A stretch of DNA of 64,000 nucleotides from JAGNNV01 sp031412915 (GTDB lineage: Bacteria > Acidobacteriota > Vicinamibacteria > Fen-336 > JAGNNV01), in contig JANODX010000062.1 of assembly GCA_031412915.1 (NCBI GenBank), positions 7,734-71,733 of the forward strand, written 5' to 3'. Under the pieces are notes generated by a model that saw only the letters and a list, made by a program, of their open reading frames with translations, was not told the DNA's origin and did no database searches. The position numbers and the translations under genes were made by a program. Shown one piece after another: positions 35,170-44,296 of this stretch. Position 1 is the first letter of the stretch. The number at the start of each line of letters is the position of its first letter.

Positions 35170-36117
35170 CTACTTCTCGGGCGGGGCTATCCGGTAGCCG
35201 CGGCGGTGTCGGGCCTTGGTCCCGGATCGAGCCACGTCCACGCGCAGGCGATGCTCTCCCGGCCCCACGTCGCCCGCCGGGACGTAGCCGATGACGTACT
35301 GGGTCGCAAGCTCGTCGAGAAGGCCGTCGTAGATCGGGCCGAGGTCCCTGAAAGTCTTCGGGTTGAAGACCTCGCCGCCGGTCAGGTCCGCGAGTTCCTT
35401 CATCAGCACCCTGGCCCTCAGTCCCGCGCCCTCGTCGCTGTACTTTCCTCCGAAGACGATGGGATAGATCGTGACCGTGCTGGACCGCACCAGATCCTTC
35501 AACTCACTCACCGAGATGACGCTCTTCGAATCTTCACCATCGGTGAAGATGACCACGATCTTGCGGCCCGGATCGTCGGTTATGCGCGAGAGGTACACCG
35601 CGATCGAGTCGTAGAGAAGGGTGTCTCCGCCGCTCGTCGCTTTCTGAAGGCGGTCGAACAGGCCCTGCTGCGATTCGCCGTTGAACCGGGAGATGCGTAT
35701 GTCGGAATCGAAGAACACCGTGGTGAGGTCGTGGGCGCGGGGGATCGATTCGAGAAACCGGCTGGCCGCGTTCTGGGACAGCCTCAGCACCTCCGCCATG
35801 CTGGTGCTGGTGTCGAAGAGCATGCCCAGGTCGATGGAGGTGGGATCGGGTGCTCCTTCCTGGCCCTCGTCGCCGGCCCGGGCCGGGTCGAACACCCGGG
35901 CGAAGAACAGGATCTCCTGCGGCTTGTCGTCCTCGAACACGGAAAAGTCCTTGACGGTCAGGTCCTTGATGAGCTTGCCGTCCGGGCCGCGCACCGTCAC
36001 GGTCAGGTTCACGGTCCGCGCCTCGGACGCAAAGGTCAGAGGCGCGCGGGGCTTGTACGGCGGATCCTGCGCGAGGGGAAGCGGGCTCGCGAGACTCAGA
36101 GCGAGAGCCAGGATCAT
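35170..36117 (-). CDS. Exported VWFA-related protein, acidobacterial type
   Basis: 315 residues with an N-terminal signal peptide (MILALALSLASPLPLAQ). A short beta-sandwich (VRGPDGKLIKDLTVKDFSVF) precedes a von Willebrand factor A domain with the metal-ion site DTSTS and the later TDGEDS. The pattern 'DxxGxxVxxLxxxDFxVxED' plus a VWFA domain is that of the VWFA-related family strongly expanded in Acidobacteriota, which is the main taxonomic hint in this window. Function unknown; probably adhesion or protein binding outside the cell. It lies 21 bp after the methyltransferase gene and 58 bp before csaA. Confidence 0.87.
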   Translation of the reverse strand: MILALALSLASPLPLAQDPPYKPRAPLTFASEARTVNLTVTVRGPDGKLIKDLTVKDFSVFEDDKPQEILFFARVFDPARAGDEGQEGAPDPTSIDLGMLFDTSTSMAEVLRLSQNAASRFLESIPRAHDLTTVFFDSDIRISRFNGESQQGLFDRLQKATSGGDTLLYDSIAVYLSRITDDPGRKIVVIFTDGEDSKSVISVSELKDLVRSSTVTIYPIVFGGKYSDEGAGLRARVLMKELADLTGGEVFNPKTFRDLGPIYDGLLDELATQYVIGYVPAGDVGPGEHRLRVDVARSGTKARHRRGYRIAPPEK

Positions 36118-36138
36118 GGAACCTCAGGGTGCCAGGGA

Positions 36139-38001
36139 CTACCGCAGGATTTCGACGACCCGCAGGGCCAGATCGACGCGGTTGAAAGGCGGCATGACAT
36201 AAACGCCCTGGGCCAGATCCTGCCCAGCCCGAAGGGCGTCCTGGGCGATGGCCACACCTTCGTTCTGGGCCTTCTCGCCCGTGCCCGCGACCCGCATCCT
36301 CTCCCGGATCTCCGAGGGAATGATCATTCCCGGCACTTCGTTGTGAAGGAACTCGGCGTTCTTGTGCGAATAGAGAGGCAGGCTCCCGATGAGCACCGGT
36401 GTTTTCAGGTACTGGATGGCCTTGAGGAACTTCTCCACCTGCCTCGGGTCGTAGACGGGCTGGGTCATGATGTATTCGGCTCCCGCCTTCACTTTCTCCT
36501 CGAGGCGCCGGAGTTCCTTATCCCAGTCCGGCTTCGAAGGATCGGCGCCGCAGCCGATGTGGATTCCGAGCGGCGGTCCGATGGGATTGCCGGTGAGGTC
36601 GCAGCCGCGGTTCAGATGGCTCAGGATGCGGATGAGGCCGATCGAGTCCACGTCGTAGACCGCGGTGGCGTCGGGGTAGTCGCCGAGCTTGGGCGGGTCG
36701 CCGGTGATGCACAGGATGTTGCGCAGGCCCAGGGCATAGCAGCCGAGGACGTCGGACTGGATGCCGAGGAGATTGCGGTCGCGGCAGGTGTAATGAAGGA
36801 TGGTGTCGAGGCCGGTCTGTTGTTGGGTCAGAAGGCACATCGACTGAGCGCTCATGCGGGCCGAGGCGCGGGGGCCGTCGGCCACGTTGATCGCGTCGAC
36901 CTCGTTCTCCTTGCATTCGTGGGCCTTCTCGATGACGCGCGACGGATCGACGCCCTTGGGCGGATCGAGCTCGATCGAGACCACGAACTTGCGCCCGAGC
37001 TTCCTGGCGAGCGGACTCTTGTCCTCCCGGGGGATGGGGGGCAGCACCGGCTTCGCGGGATCGTGGACCCGGATGACGTGGGCCTGAGAGGGAACGGGTT
37101 GAACCATGCGCAGCGAGCGCGCGAGATTCCGGATGTGGGCGGGAGTGGTTCCGCAGCATCCGCCGACCAGCCGGGCGCCCGCTTCCACGAAGCGCAGGCC
37201 GTAGGTGGCGATGTATTCGGGCGTGCACAGGTAGACGTAACGCCCGTCGACATAGGCGGGGGCGCCCGCATTGGGCATGGCGAGGATCTTTGCGGTGTTC
37301 GCGGCCAAGACCATCCGTTCGATGGTGTGGAGCATCTTGTTCGGGCCCTGCGAACAATTGGCGCCGATGATGGCGACGCCCTCCGCTTCGAGAGCCGCCA
37401 CCACTGTTTCCGGCGTTTCGCCGATGACCGTGGATCCTTCGTCGGTGAACGTGAGGGAAACGACGATCGGGAGGTCGCCCGCCGAGCGCGCGGCGGTCAG
37501 GGCCGCCCTGGCCATGTCGAGAGAGGGCATGGTTTCGATCAGAAAGAAGTCGACCCCGCCTTCGTTGAGGGCGATCGCCTGATCGGAGAAGGCGGAGATG
37601 GCATCGGCGAGCGGAATGTGGCCCAGCGGCTCGAGGGGCTTGCCCAGAGGTCCGATGGCGCCCGCGACGAGAACACTGTCGCCCGCGGCCTCGCGAGCGA
37701 TCCGGGCGCCCTCTCGATTGATCTTCGCGATCTGACCGTCCAGGCCATGCGGCCCGAGCTTGAAGCGGTTGGCGCCATAGGTGTTGGCCTCGATGAACGA
37801 AGCGCCGGCCTCGACATATTCCTGGTGGACTTGTTTGACCATCGCCGGCGCCGACAGGTTCAGTTCATCGAAACACCGATTGACGAAGATGCCTCTGTTG
37901 TACAGCATGGTCCCCATAGCGCCATCGCCCAGAACCACGCCCTTGGCCACAAGGTCCAGTATCGACGCACGTTTGGTGAGGGTGGAGGGTTCGGAAGCCA
38001 T
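36139..38001 (-). CDS. Bifunctional homocysteine S-methyltransferase / methylenetetrahydrofolate reductase
   Basis: 620 residues from ATG 38001. Residues about 10-295 form a homocysteine methyltransferase barrel with GDGAMGTMLY and the zinc cysteines in GANCSQG and GGCCGTT. Residues about 330-620 form a 5,10-methylenetetrahydrofolate reductase barrel (FVVSIELDPPKG, CRDRNLLGIQSDVLG, NILCITGDPPKLGDY). The same order occurs in Bacillus YitJ-type proteins. It links methyl-folate production with methionine synthesis. No SAM or SAH riboswitch was recognised in the 215 bp between its start and the palindrome upstream. It heads the minus-strand run to pyrC. Confidence 0.93.
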   Translation of the reverse strand: MASEPSTLTKRASILDLVAKGVVLGDGAMGTMLYNRGIFVNRCFDELNLSAPAMVKQVHQEYVEAGASFIEANTYGANRFKLGPHGLDGQIAKINREGARIAREAAGDSVLVAGAIGPLGKPLEPLGHIPLADAISAFSDQAIALNEGGVDFFLIETMPSLDMARAALTAARSAGDLPIVVSLTFTDEGSTVIGETPETVVAALEAEGVAIIGANCSQGPNKMLHTIERMVLAANTAKILAMPNAGAPAYVDGRYVYLCTPEYIATYGLRFVEAGARLVGGCCGTTPAHIRNLARSLRMVQPVPSQAHVIRVHDPAKPVLPPIPREDKSPLARKLGRKFVVSIELDPPKGVDPSRVIEKAHECKENEVDAINVADGPRASARMSAQSMCLLTQQQTGLDTILHYTCRDRNLLGIQSDVLGCYALGLRNILCITGDPPKLGDYPDATAVYDVDSIGLIRILSHLNRGCDLTGNPIGPPLGIHIGCGADPSKPDWDKELRRLEEKVKAGAEYIMTQPVYDPRQVEKFLKAIQYLKTPVLIGSLPLYSHKNAEFLHNEVPGMIIPSEIRERMRVAGTGEKAQNEGVAIAQDALRAGQDLAQGVYVMPPFNRVDLALRVVEILR

Positions 38002-38216
38002 CGCCCCGCAGATTAACACCGCGACGGAGACGAAGGAGAACCCGCGAATGGACGGAGAAGCTGCCCGTAAGGCGTCACCGAGAGTCGCTTCACGAACTAC
38101 GTCCCCGACTCCTGGGAGAAACGCGGCCCAACGGTCCCTGAGCTCGGCCACCGGTTCACCAGATGGGCCTGGAAGGGCGTTTCTTGAAGTCGTGTCTCAA
38201 TAGGCATCATCCATGT

Positions 38217-38784
38217 GGCCCGCGGGCCCGGGGAGCGATCGGGTTGCCGCGCCGGGTACGGCTCGTGGCCCAGGGCCAGGCTTCGCGCTGCGTCAGACTG
38301 TGACGCCCGAACTTCGGATTCGTTTCTTCCTTACTCGCCTCGGCGACCCGCGAAGGCACAGACGGATCGCGGCGACTCGCTCTCGACGCCCCGGCGCATG
38401 CAACCCGATCGCTCCCCGGTCCCGCTCCATTCTCGCTACCTCGGACCGATCGGCGTTGGTTCCTGAGGCTGCCTGCGCTGATCGTGCTCGAGGCGTCTCC
38501 AGGGATGGAACCGCTACTCGGCTCGCCCCCTTTTTGGCCCGGTCTCCGCAACCGCGAGATTTCGGCCCGTTTCTCGGTCGGTGATCCGGTCAAGAGTGGA
38601 GCGGGACCGGGGAGCGAGTGGGTTGCATGCGCCGGGGCGTAGAGGCGAGTCACTCCATCGGAAGGCGTCCCCTTCGCCGACCCGAGGCGGGTAAGGAACA
38701 CACGATTCCATCGAGGAGCGTCGAAGTGTGAGGCACCCGCCGTACCCGGCGCGGCAACCCGCTCGCTCCCTGGGCCCGCGGGCC
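38217..38784. mobile_element. 568-bp nested imperfect palindrome, MITE-like or REP-type composite
   Basis: Outer arms of 45 bp (38217-38261 and 38740-38784) are inverted copies with 2 mismatches. Inner arms of 44 bp (38386-38429 and 38597-38640) are likewise inverted with 2 mismatches. All four arms share a related unit (GGAGCGA..GGGTTG..CGCCGG), so the element reads as two hairpin modules placed head to head; the module interiors also match in inverted orientation around TTCCTTACYCGCC. The centre includes a decayed relative of the CTGAGC..TCGAAG repeat. No gene-like frame is present. The flanks 38002-38216 and 38785-39001 show nothing further that I can support. Confidence 0.75.
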
Positions 38785-39001
38785 GCTACGACGATGCTGC
38801 CGATGATGCGAGAAGGCTCCCGTGGCCAGGCCGGCGCGCTCCACGACGGAACGACGCGACCCGTGTGCGGCTATCGGTGGCCCGAGACGGTCCGGTAGGC
38901 CTCCGCGCAGAGGCGTTCGAGGAGCGCCCGGTCCGGCTTTCGGTCGAGCCGTTCTGTTCCACCGGGGTTGCGTGCTGCTACGCTTTCGAGTCGAAAGGCC
39001 C

Positions 39002-40069
39002 ATGACCCCCACGCCTCGCACTACCGCGATCCTCGGCTTCGGCCGCTTCGGGCGCGCCTTGAGCGACTTGCTGCTCGACGCCCGCCACAGCGTTCGCGCG
39101 TTCGATCCGCTGGTTAGCGTCCCGGCCTCGATGAGCGTGGGCTCCCTGGCGGAGCTGGTGAGCGGTGCTGGGGAGGTCGTTCTCGCGATCCCGGTCGCCT
39201 TCATCGCGGACGCGGCGCGCGCCCTGCGCCCGCATCTCGACCACACCCAGCTCGTGGTGGATGTCGCGAGCGTAAAACACGGTCCGGTGCGCGACCTGAC
39301 CGAGACCCTCGGCCGGGATGTCCCGTGGGTGGCCACCCATCCTCTTTTCGGCCCGACCTCAATTGCCCTGGGAGAGCGGCCGCTGGTCGCGGTCGTCTGC
39401 CCGAATCCGCTCCATACCACCGCCGCGTTACGAGCCCGTTCCTTCTTCGAGTCCCTCGGTTGCGAGGTGGTCGAAGAAGACGCCATCGGTCACGATCGGG
39501 CCATGGCTGCGACCCACGCCCTGGCCTTCTTCGTCGCCAAGGGGCTGATCGACATCCGCGCGGGAGAAGGGGCCGCCTTCGTCCCTCCGTCGTTCCACGC
39601 CATGGCCAGGATGATCGGCGCGGTTCGTTCGGATGCGAGCCACCTCTTCGCCACCATCCAGAACGACAACCCGTTTGCGGCGGCGGCCCGCCTCCGCCTG
39701 CTCTCGGCTCTCGAGGCGATCGATCGCGACCTGACCACCTCTCCAGAGGTCACGGCGCTCCCGGCGGAACGCCTCGTGATCCCTCCCTCGCCCGAACGCG
39801 CTCCCGACCTCCGCGAAACACGCGAACTGATCGACGACGTCGATCGCGACCTCGTTCGACTGTTGGGCCGGCGCTCCCGGTTCGCCCGTCGCGCGGGGCG
39901 CAGCCCGGCAAACCCGGGAAAGGCGGTCCTCGATCCCGAGAGCGAGGGGCGGGCCGCCGCGGCCCGAAGGCGATGGGCCGAAAGCGAGGGCCTCGACCCC
40001 GAAGGGGTCGCCCGGATCTTCGCGAGTATTGCGGGTCTCCCTCTCGCCATTCAGAAGGAGTCGGAATGA
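39002..40069 (+). CDS. tyrA: Prephenate/arogenate dehydrogenase with C-terminal AroQ-like segment
   Basis: 355 residues from ATG 39002. N-terminal NAD(P)-binding GFGRFGRAL and a TyrA-type dehydrogenase domain to about residue 250 (VDVASVKHGPV, ATHPLFGPTS, DRAMAATHALAFF). Residues about 270-350 look like a type II chorismate mutase: RETRELIDDVDRDLVRLLGRR..FA, the N-terminal AroQ helix. Several later AroQ active-site residues are not clearly present (S and G where the family has Arg), so mutase activity is uncertain. The order is dehydrogenase first; in the E. coli TyrA the mutase comes first. The stop overlaps the next start by ATGA. Confidence 0.85.
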   Translation: MTPTPRTTAILGFGRFGRALSDLLLDARHSVRAFDPLVSVPASMSVGSLAELVSGAGEVVLAIPVAFIADAARALRPHLDHTQLVVDVASVKHGPVRDLTETLGRDVPWVATHPLFGPTSIALGERPLVAVVCPNPLHTTAALRARSFFESLGCEVVEEDAIGHDRAMAATHALAFFVAKGLIDIRAGEGAAFVPPSFHAMARMIGAVRSDASHLFATIQNDNPFAAAARLRLLSALEAIDRDLTTSPEVTALPAERLVIPPSPERAPDLRETRELIDDVDRDLVRLLGRRSRFARRAGRSPANPGKAVLDPESEGRAAAARRRWAESEGLDPEGVARIFASIAGLPLAIQKESE

Positions 40070-41985
40070 CGCTTGGGGCGGGGCAAGCACCTTCGGGGGA
40101 AGGCAGTTCCCAGTTCGCCCTTCTGCGCGAGCGCCGATTCGCTCCTTTCTTCTGGACGCAGTTCCTGGGCGCCTTCAACGACAACCTCTTCAAGTTCGCT
40201 TTCACGGTGATGGTCACGTTCCAGGCGACCGCGGGCTCCGGCTACGACCCTGCCCTCGTGGTCAACCTGATCGCGGGACTTTTCATCCTTCCTTTCCTGC
40301 TCTTCTCCGCAACCTGCGGCCAGATCGCCGACAAGTACGACAAACGCTCGATCGCCATCTTCGTCAAGACCCTCGAGGTCGGGATCATGTTCCTCGCCGC
40401 CTACGGTTTCGTGGCCCGGAACATCCCGGTCCTCCTTGGCTGCACGTTCCTGATGGGTCTGCACTCGACCATCTTCGGTCCGGTGAAGTACGCCCTCCTT
40501 CCTCAGGTCCTCAACGAACGCGAGCTCACGGGCGGAAACGCGATGGTGGAGATGGGCACCTTCGTAGCGATCCTGGTGGGAAATCTGATTGGCGGCGTGC
40601 TGGTCGGGCTGCCCGACCACGGCCCGAGGATCGCCGCCCTCGGGTGCATCGGAGTGGCCCTTCTGGGTCGAGGCATGTCGCACTTCATCCAGAAAGCGCC
40701 ACCGCTCGTCCCCGACCTTGTGGTCCGCTGGAACCCCTTCCGCGAGACCCTCCGCAACCTCAATCTCGCGGCCGAGAACGTCGTGGTGTTCCGCGGCCTC
40801 CTGGGTGTTTCCTGGCTGTGGTTCTTCGGTGCTTCTTTCCTCACCCAGTTGCCGAATTTCGCCAAGGATGTCCTGGGCGGCTCCGAGGGTGTCGCCTCGT
40901 TGCTGCTCGTGGTGTTCTCCGTCGGCATCGGCATCGGTTCGCTCCTGTGCGAATCGCTCTCCCGCCGCCATGTCGAACTCGGCCTGGTCCCGGTCGGCGC
41001 ATTTGGAATGACCGCGTTCGCGGTCGATCTGTACTTTGCCTCGCGCGGTTTCGACCATGGTGGAGCGGTGCTGACCGCGAGCGCGTTTCTTCGAAATCCG
41101 GGCGCTCTCCGCGTCCTTGGCGATCTGGGTCTGCTTTCGGCCTTCGCCGGTCTCTTCTCGGTGCCGCTCTACGCATTGATCCAGTCGCGGAGCGCGCCCA
41201 CCCATCGCGCCCGCGTCTTTGCGGCCAGCAACATCCTGGGCGCCTTGTTCATGATCGCCTCGGCCGCTCTCTCAGTGGCCTTGCTCAAGGGCGGCGCGTC
41301 GATACCCATGATCTTCCTGGTCGTGGCGATCATGAACGCGGTCGTGGCTCTCTACATCTTCATGCTCGTGCCCGAGTTCTTTCTGCGTTTTCTTTCCTGG
41401 ATTCTCGCGAATCTCATCTACCGGTTCAGGATTCGCGGCGATACCTACATTCCCGAACACGGGGCGGCTCTGCTGACCTGCAACCACGTGAGCTATGTCG
41501 ATGCCCTGCTTCTGATGGCCGCGTCTCCCCGGCCGATACGCTTCATCATGGATCACAAGATCTTCAAGATGAGGGTGTTGGGCGCGATCTTCCGCCTGGC
41601 CCGGACCATCCCCGTGGCGTCGCACAAAGAGGATCCCGCGATCTATGCGAACGCGTTCGCCGAGGCGGACCAGACCCTCGCGCAAGGCGACCTGCTCTGC
41701 GTCTTTCCCGAGGGCGCCATCACGCGCGACGGAGAACTGGGGTCGTTCAAGGCCGGGATCATGAAGATCCTCGCCACGCGTCCGGTGCCCGTCATTCCCA
41801 TGGCCCTGCAGAATCTGTGGGGATCGTTCTTCTCCCGCGTCGATGGCCAGGCCATGACGAGGCCGTTCCGGCGAGGGTTCTATTCGAGCGTGCGGTTGAT
41901 GGTGGGGGAGCCGATGGCGCCCGAGACCGTGACACCGGAGAGTGTGCGGGCGAAGGTCGTGGAGTTGCGGGGCCGATTGCGGTAG
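40066..41985 (+). CDS. LplT-like MFS transporter fused to PlsC-type acyltransferase
   Basis: 639 residues, ATG 40066 with AAGGAG upstream. Residues 1-425 are a 12-helix MFS protein of the lysophospholipid-flippase type (WTQFLGAFNDNLFKFAF, FGPVKYALLPQ). Residues about 440-639 are a 1-acylglycerophosphate acyltransferase domain with NHVSYVD (about 471) and FPEGAITRDG (about 547). Such proteins import lysophospholipid and re-acylate it at the inner membrane. The acyl-ACP synthetase domain found in longer MFS-PlsC-Aas fusions is absent. Coupled to tyrA by ATGA although the pathways differ. Confidence 0.88.
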   Translation: MTLGAGQAPSGEGSSQFALLRERRFAPFFWTQFLGAFNDNLFKFAFTVMVTFQATAGSGYDPALVVNLIAGLFILPFLLFSATCGQIADKYDKRSIAIFVKTLEVGIMFLAAYGFVARNIPVLLGCTFLMGLHSTIFGPVKYALLPQVLNERELTGGNAMVEMGTFVAILVGNLIGGVLVGLPDHGPRIAALGCIGVALLGRGMSHFIQKAPPLVPDLVVRWNPFRETLRNLNLAAENVVVFRGLLGVSWLWFFGASFLTQLPNFAKDVLGGSEGVASLLLVVFSVGIGIGSLLCESLSRRHVELGLVPVGAFGMTAFAVDLYFASRGFDHGGAVLTASAFLRNPGALRVLGDLGLLSAFAGLFSVPLYALIQSRSAPTHRARVFAASNILGALFMIASAALSVALLKGGASIPMIFLVVAIMNAVVALYIFMLVPEFFLRFLSWILANLIYRFRIRGDTYIPEHGAALLTCNHVSYVDALLLMAASPRPIRFIMDHKIFKMRVLGAIFRLARTIPVASHKEDPAIYANAFAEADQTLAQGDLLCVFPEGAITRDGELGSFKAGIMKILATRPVPVIPMALQNLWGSFFSRVDGQAMTRPFRRGFYSSVRLMVGEPMAPETVTPESVRAKVVELRGRLR

Positions 41986-42099
41986 GTGGGTCCTTCGGGC
42001 CCGCCCGAGATGCCTCGGGAAGACGAGAGGGGGAGAGTGGTTCCTGACTGCTGGTTCGACCGGCCGAGAATCGTGGCGAGGGCGTGAGACAATCAGCGG

Positions 42100-43362
42100 A
42101 TGCGATCCGAACCGGCCCGGGCGCATGACCTGCGCCGCACGGCGTCGGTTCAGCGCGGGGCGCTGCTCGGCACTCTGGCCGCCATCGCCTATTGCGTGGT
42201 GCGCTTTCGAGGGGCCGGAGGCTTCGTCCGCGAGGTCGATCGTCCCGTTCGTCTGTCCTTCGACTTCCTCCACTACTACTACGCGTCGGCAGAGGCCCTG
42301 TGGGCCGGCCTGAACCCGGTGCCTGGGTATCTCTATTCCCCCGCTCTGGCCATCTTCCTGATGCCGTGGACCCTGCTCGGTCCCGAGCCCGCGACCCTGG
42401 TCTGGGCCGTCCTTCAGGCGCTGCCTTTGTGGATCCTGATTCTCAGATGCGCCGCCCTCGGCCCCTCGACCGCGGTTTTTGGTTTCCTGGCGGCGCTTCT
42501 GGTGCTCCTCTCCACGGCCACCCTGCATTCCCTCAAGTGGGGCCAGGTGGGGCTGATCGTGGGGGTCGTGGTTCTCGAAGGTGTGATCGCCCTGGCGCGG
42601 CGTCGGGAACGATCCGCCGCCGTGCTCCTGGGGTCCGCGATCGCGCTCAAGTTCTACCCCGCGATCCTCTGGCCGCTGGCCCTGGCCCTCAAGCGCTGGC
42701 GAGCCGCGTTGGGCGCCATCGTGATCGCCTCCGCCCTGTTGTGGATCCCCTCGTTCCTGGTTATGGGGAGCCGCCGGACCCTACGCTTCTACAGCCGGAT
42801 CGCGCGGGCCATCTCGGATGTCTCGGTCGTGGCCGTCAACGATGGAAATTCTCAGGCGGTGGTGGCCTGGCTTCGCCGCCAGTTCCATTTCGGAGACGTC
42901 TCCGAGGTGGCGATCGTGGGGGCTCTTCTGGTCCTGCTGACCCTGATTCTGGTGCGGCTCGGCGGGGGCGCGCCCGAGTCGTTCCAGGGGACGGAAGAGG
43001 AGAGAGGCATTGTGGCCGGCCTTTTGTTGAACGGGCTCGTCCCCTTCTTCGTGGTGACGTGCTGGCCTCTCTACTTTTGCACCCTGCCCGCCCTTACCTT
43101 GTTGACGGTCGAGCGATGGCGTCGGCGGGAATCATCGAAGTCGCGGAGCATGGCGCTTGGAATCCTGGGCCTGGCGGGCCTGCTGCAGACGTTCCCGGCC
43201 GTGGACCTCTTGGGCGGATGGGACGCTTATGTGGATCAGGGTTTTCTTCTGGAGGCGAATCTTGGAGTGTTGTTGTGCGCCTTCGCGTCCCTGGCGCCCA
43301 TGAGGTCCTCGGAAAAGAGTGCGGAGGATGTGCCGAGCCCCGCGCCTAGCGGCCTTCGATGA
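42100..43362 (+). CDS. GT87-like polyprenyl-phosphate-mannose-dependent glycosyltransferase
   Basis: 420 residues with about ten hydrophobic helices. The N-terminal loop has VDRPVRLSFDFLHYYYAS and NPVPGYLYSP, the Asp and Tyr-rich pattern of the GT-C family 87 (DUF2029). It should transfer a mannose or other sugar from a polyprenyl phosphate on the periplasmic side. The donor and acceptor are unknown. The last 17 bp overlap the era gene tail to tail. Confidence 0.78.
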   Translation: MRSEPARAHDLRRTASVQRGALLGTLAAIAYCVVRFRGAGGFVREVDRPVRLSFDFLHYYYASAEALWAGLNPVPGYLYSPALAIFLMPWTLLGPEPATLVWAVLQALPLWILILRCAALGPSTAVFGFLAALLVLLSTATLHSLKWGQVGLIVGVVVLEGVIALARRRERSAAVLLGSAIALKFYPAILWPLALALKRWRAALGAIVIASALLWIPSFLVMGSRRTLRFYSRIARAISDVSVVAVNDGNSQAVVAWLRRQFHFGDVSEVAIVGALLVLLTLILVRLGGGAPESFQGTEEERGIVAGLLLNGLVPFFVVTCWPLYFCTLPALTLLTVERWRRRESSKSRSMALGILGLAGLLQTFPAVDLLGGWDAYVDQGFLLEANLGVLLCAFASLAPMRSSEKSAEDVPSPAPSGLR

Positions 43363-44296
43363 CCTCGCGGACCGCCCGGTCGTCTTCGCGCCAGCCCTTG
43401 CGCACCTTGACGAAGAGCTCGAGATAGACCGGGGCGTCGAGGAACGCTTCGATCTCGCTTCGCGCCTCCGTGCCGATCTTCTTCAGCATCGAGCCCTGCT
43501 TGCCGATGACGATCGCCTTCTGGCCTTCGCGCTCCAGCATGATGTCGGCGGAGATCCGGACCTTCCCGCCCGTTTCCTGCTCATCCTCCCAGGCCCTCAC
43601 CAGGACCGCGGTGGCGTAGGGAACCTCCTGGCCGCAACAATGGATGATGGCCTCGCGGATCAGCTCGGAAACCAGGAACCGCTCCGACTTGTCGGTGAAT
43701 TCGTCGGTGGGGAAGAGGGCCGGTCCTTCCTTGAGCTGGTCGAGCACCGCCTTCAGCAGGATCTCGACTCCCTCCCCGGTCCGCGCCGAGATGGGCACCA
43801 CCGCCTCGAAGTCGAGCCGATTTCCGAGCCCGGCCATCAAAGGCAGAAGTTGAGACTTCGCGACTTTGTCCACTTTGTTCAGGGCCAGGATTATCAGCTT
43901 GCCGGACTGGCGCAGCAGGTCGGCGATAGGACGGTTGTGCGGGCCGTCCCGTTCCGTGGTGTCGACCATCCAGATCACCACGTCGGCCTCGCCGATGGCC
44001 GAATGAGCGACGCTCATCATTCGCGCATGCATGGCGTGAAACGGCTTGATGAGCCCCGGGGTGTCGATGAACGCGATCTGGCCGCCCGGTCGGTTGACGT
44101 AACCGAGGATCCGGTTGCGCGTGGTCTGCGGCTTATCCGACGTGATCGCGACCTTCTCGCCCACCAGCCGGTTCAGCAAGGTCGACTTGCCCGCCGACGG
44201 CCGTCCAACGATAGTGACGAAGCCCGACTTGAACCGAGGGGGGGCCTCCGATTTCGGATCGGCCGCTTCGTCGCCCCTGCCCGGGGTATCGCTCAC
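43346..44296 (-). CDS. era: GTPase Era
   Basis: 316 residues. G-domain motifs G1 GRPSAGKST, G2 region QTTR, G3 DTPG, G4 NKVD and a C-terminal KH domain (VIGKQGSMLKKIG) that binds the 3' end of 16S rRNA. Era is needed for 30S subunit maturation. It begins inside the end of corC (ATGA overlap) and closes the aspS-phoH-ybeY-corC-era run. Confidence 0.96.
   Translation of the reverse strand: MSDTPGRGDEAADPKSEAPPRFKSGFVTIVGRPSAGKSTLLNRLVGEKVAITSDKPQTTRNRILGYVNRPGGQIAFIDTPGLIKPFHAMHARMMSVAHSAIGEADVVIWMVDTTERDGPHNRPIADLLRQSGKLIILALNKVDKVAKSQLLPLMAGLGNRLDFEAVVPISARTGEGVEILLKAVLDQLKEGPALFPTDEFTDKSERFLVSELIREAIIHCCGQEVPYATAVLVRAWEDEQETGGKVRISADIMLEREGQKAIVIGKQGSMLKKIGTEARSEIEAFLDAPVYLELFVKVRKGWREDDRAVREVIEGR

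Noticed and set aside
35206..38016. 936-codon open frame on the plus strand
   Set aside because: Antisense to the VWFA and homocysteine methyltransferase/MTHFR genes, which carry complete family motifs.
38002..38216. SAM or SAH riboswitch ahead of the homocysteine methyltransferase gene
   Set aside because: No conserved core could be recognised on the minus strand.
38207..38701. Frames across the palindrome
   Set aside because: Composition follows the inverted repeats; both strands give similar frames, none with a domain.
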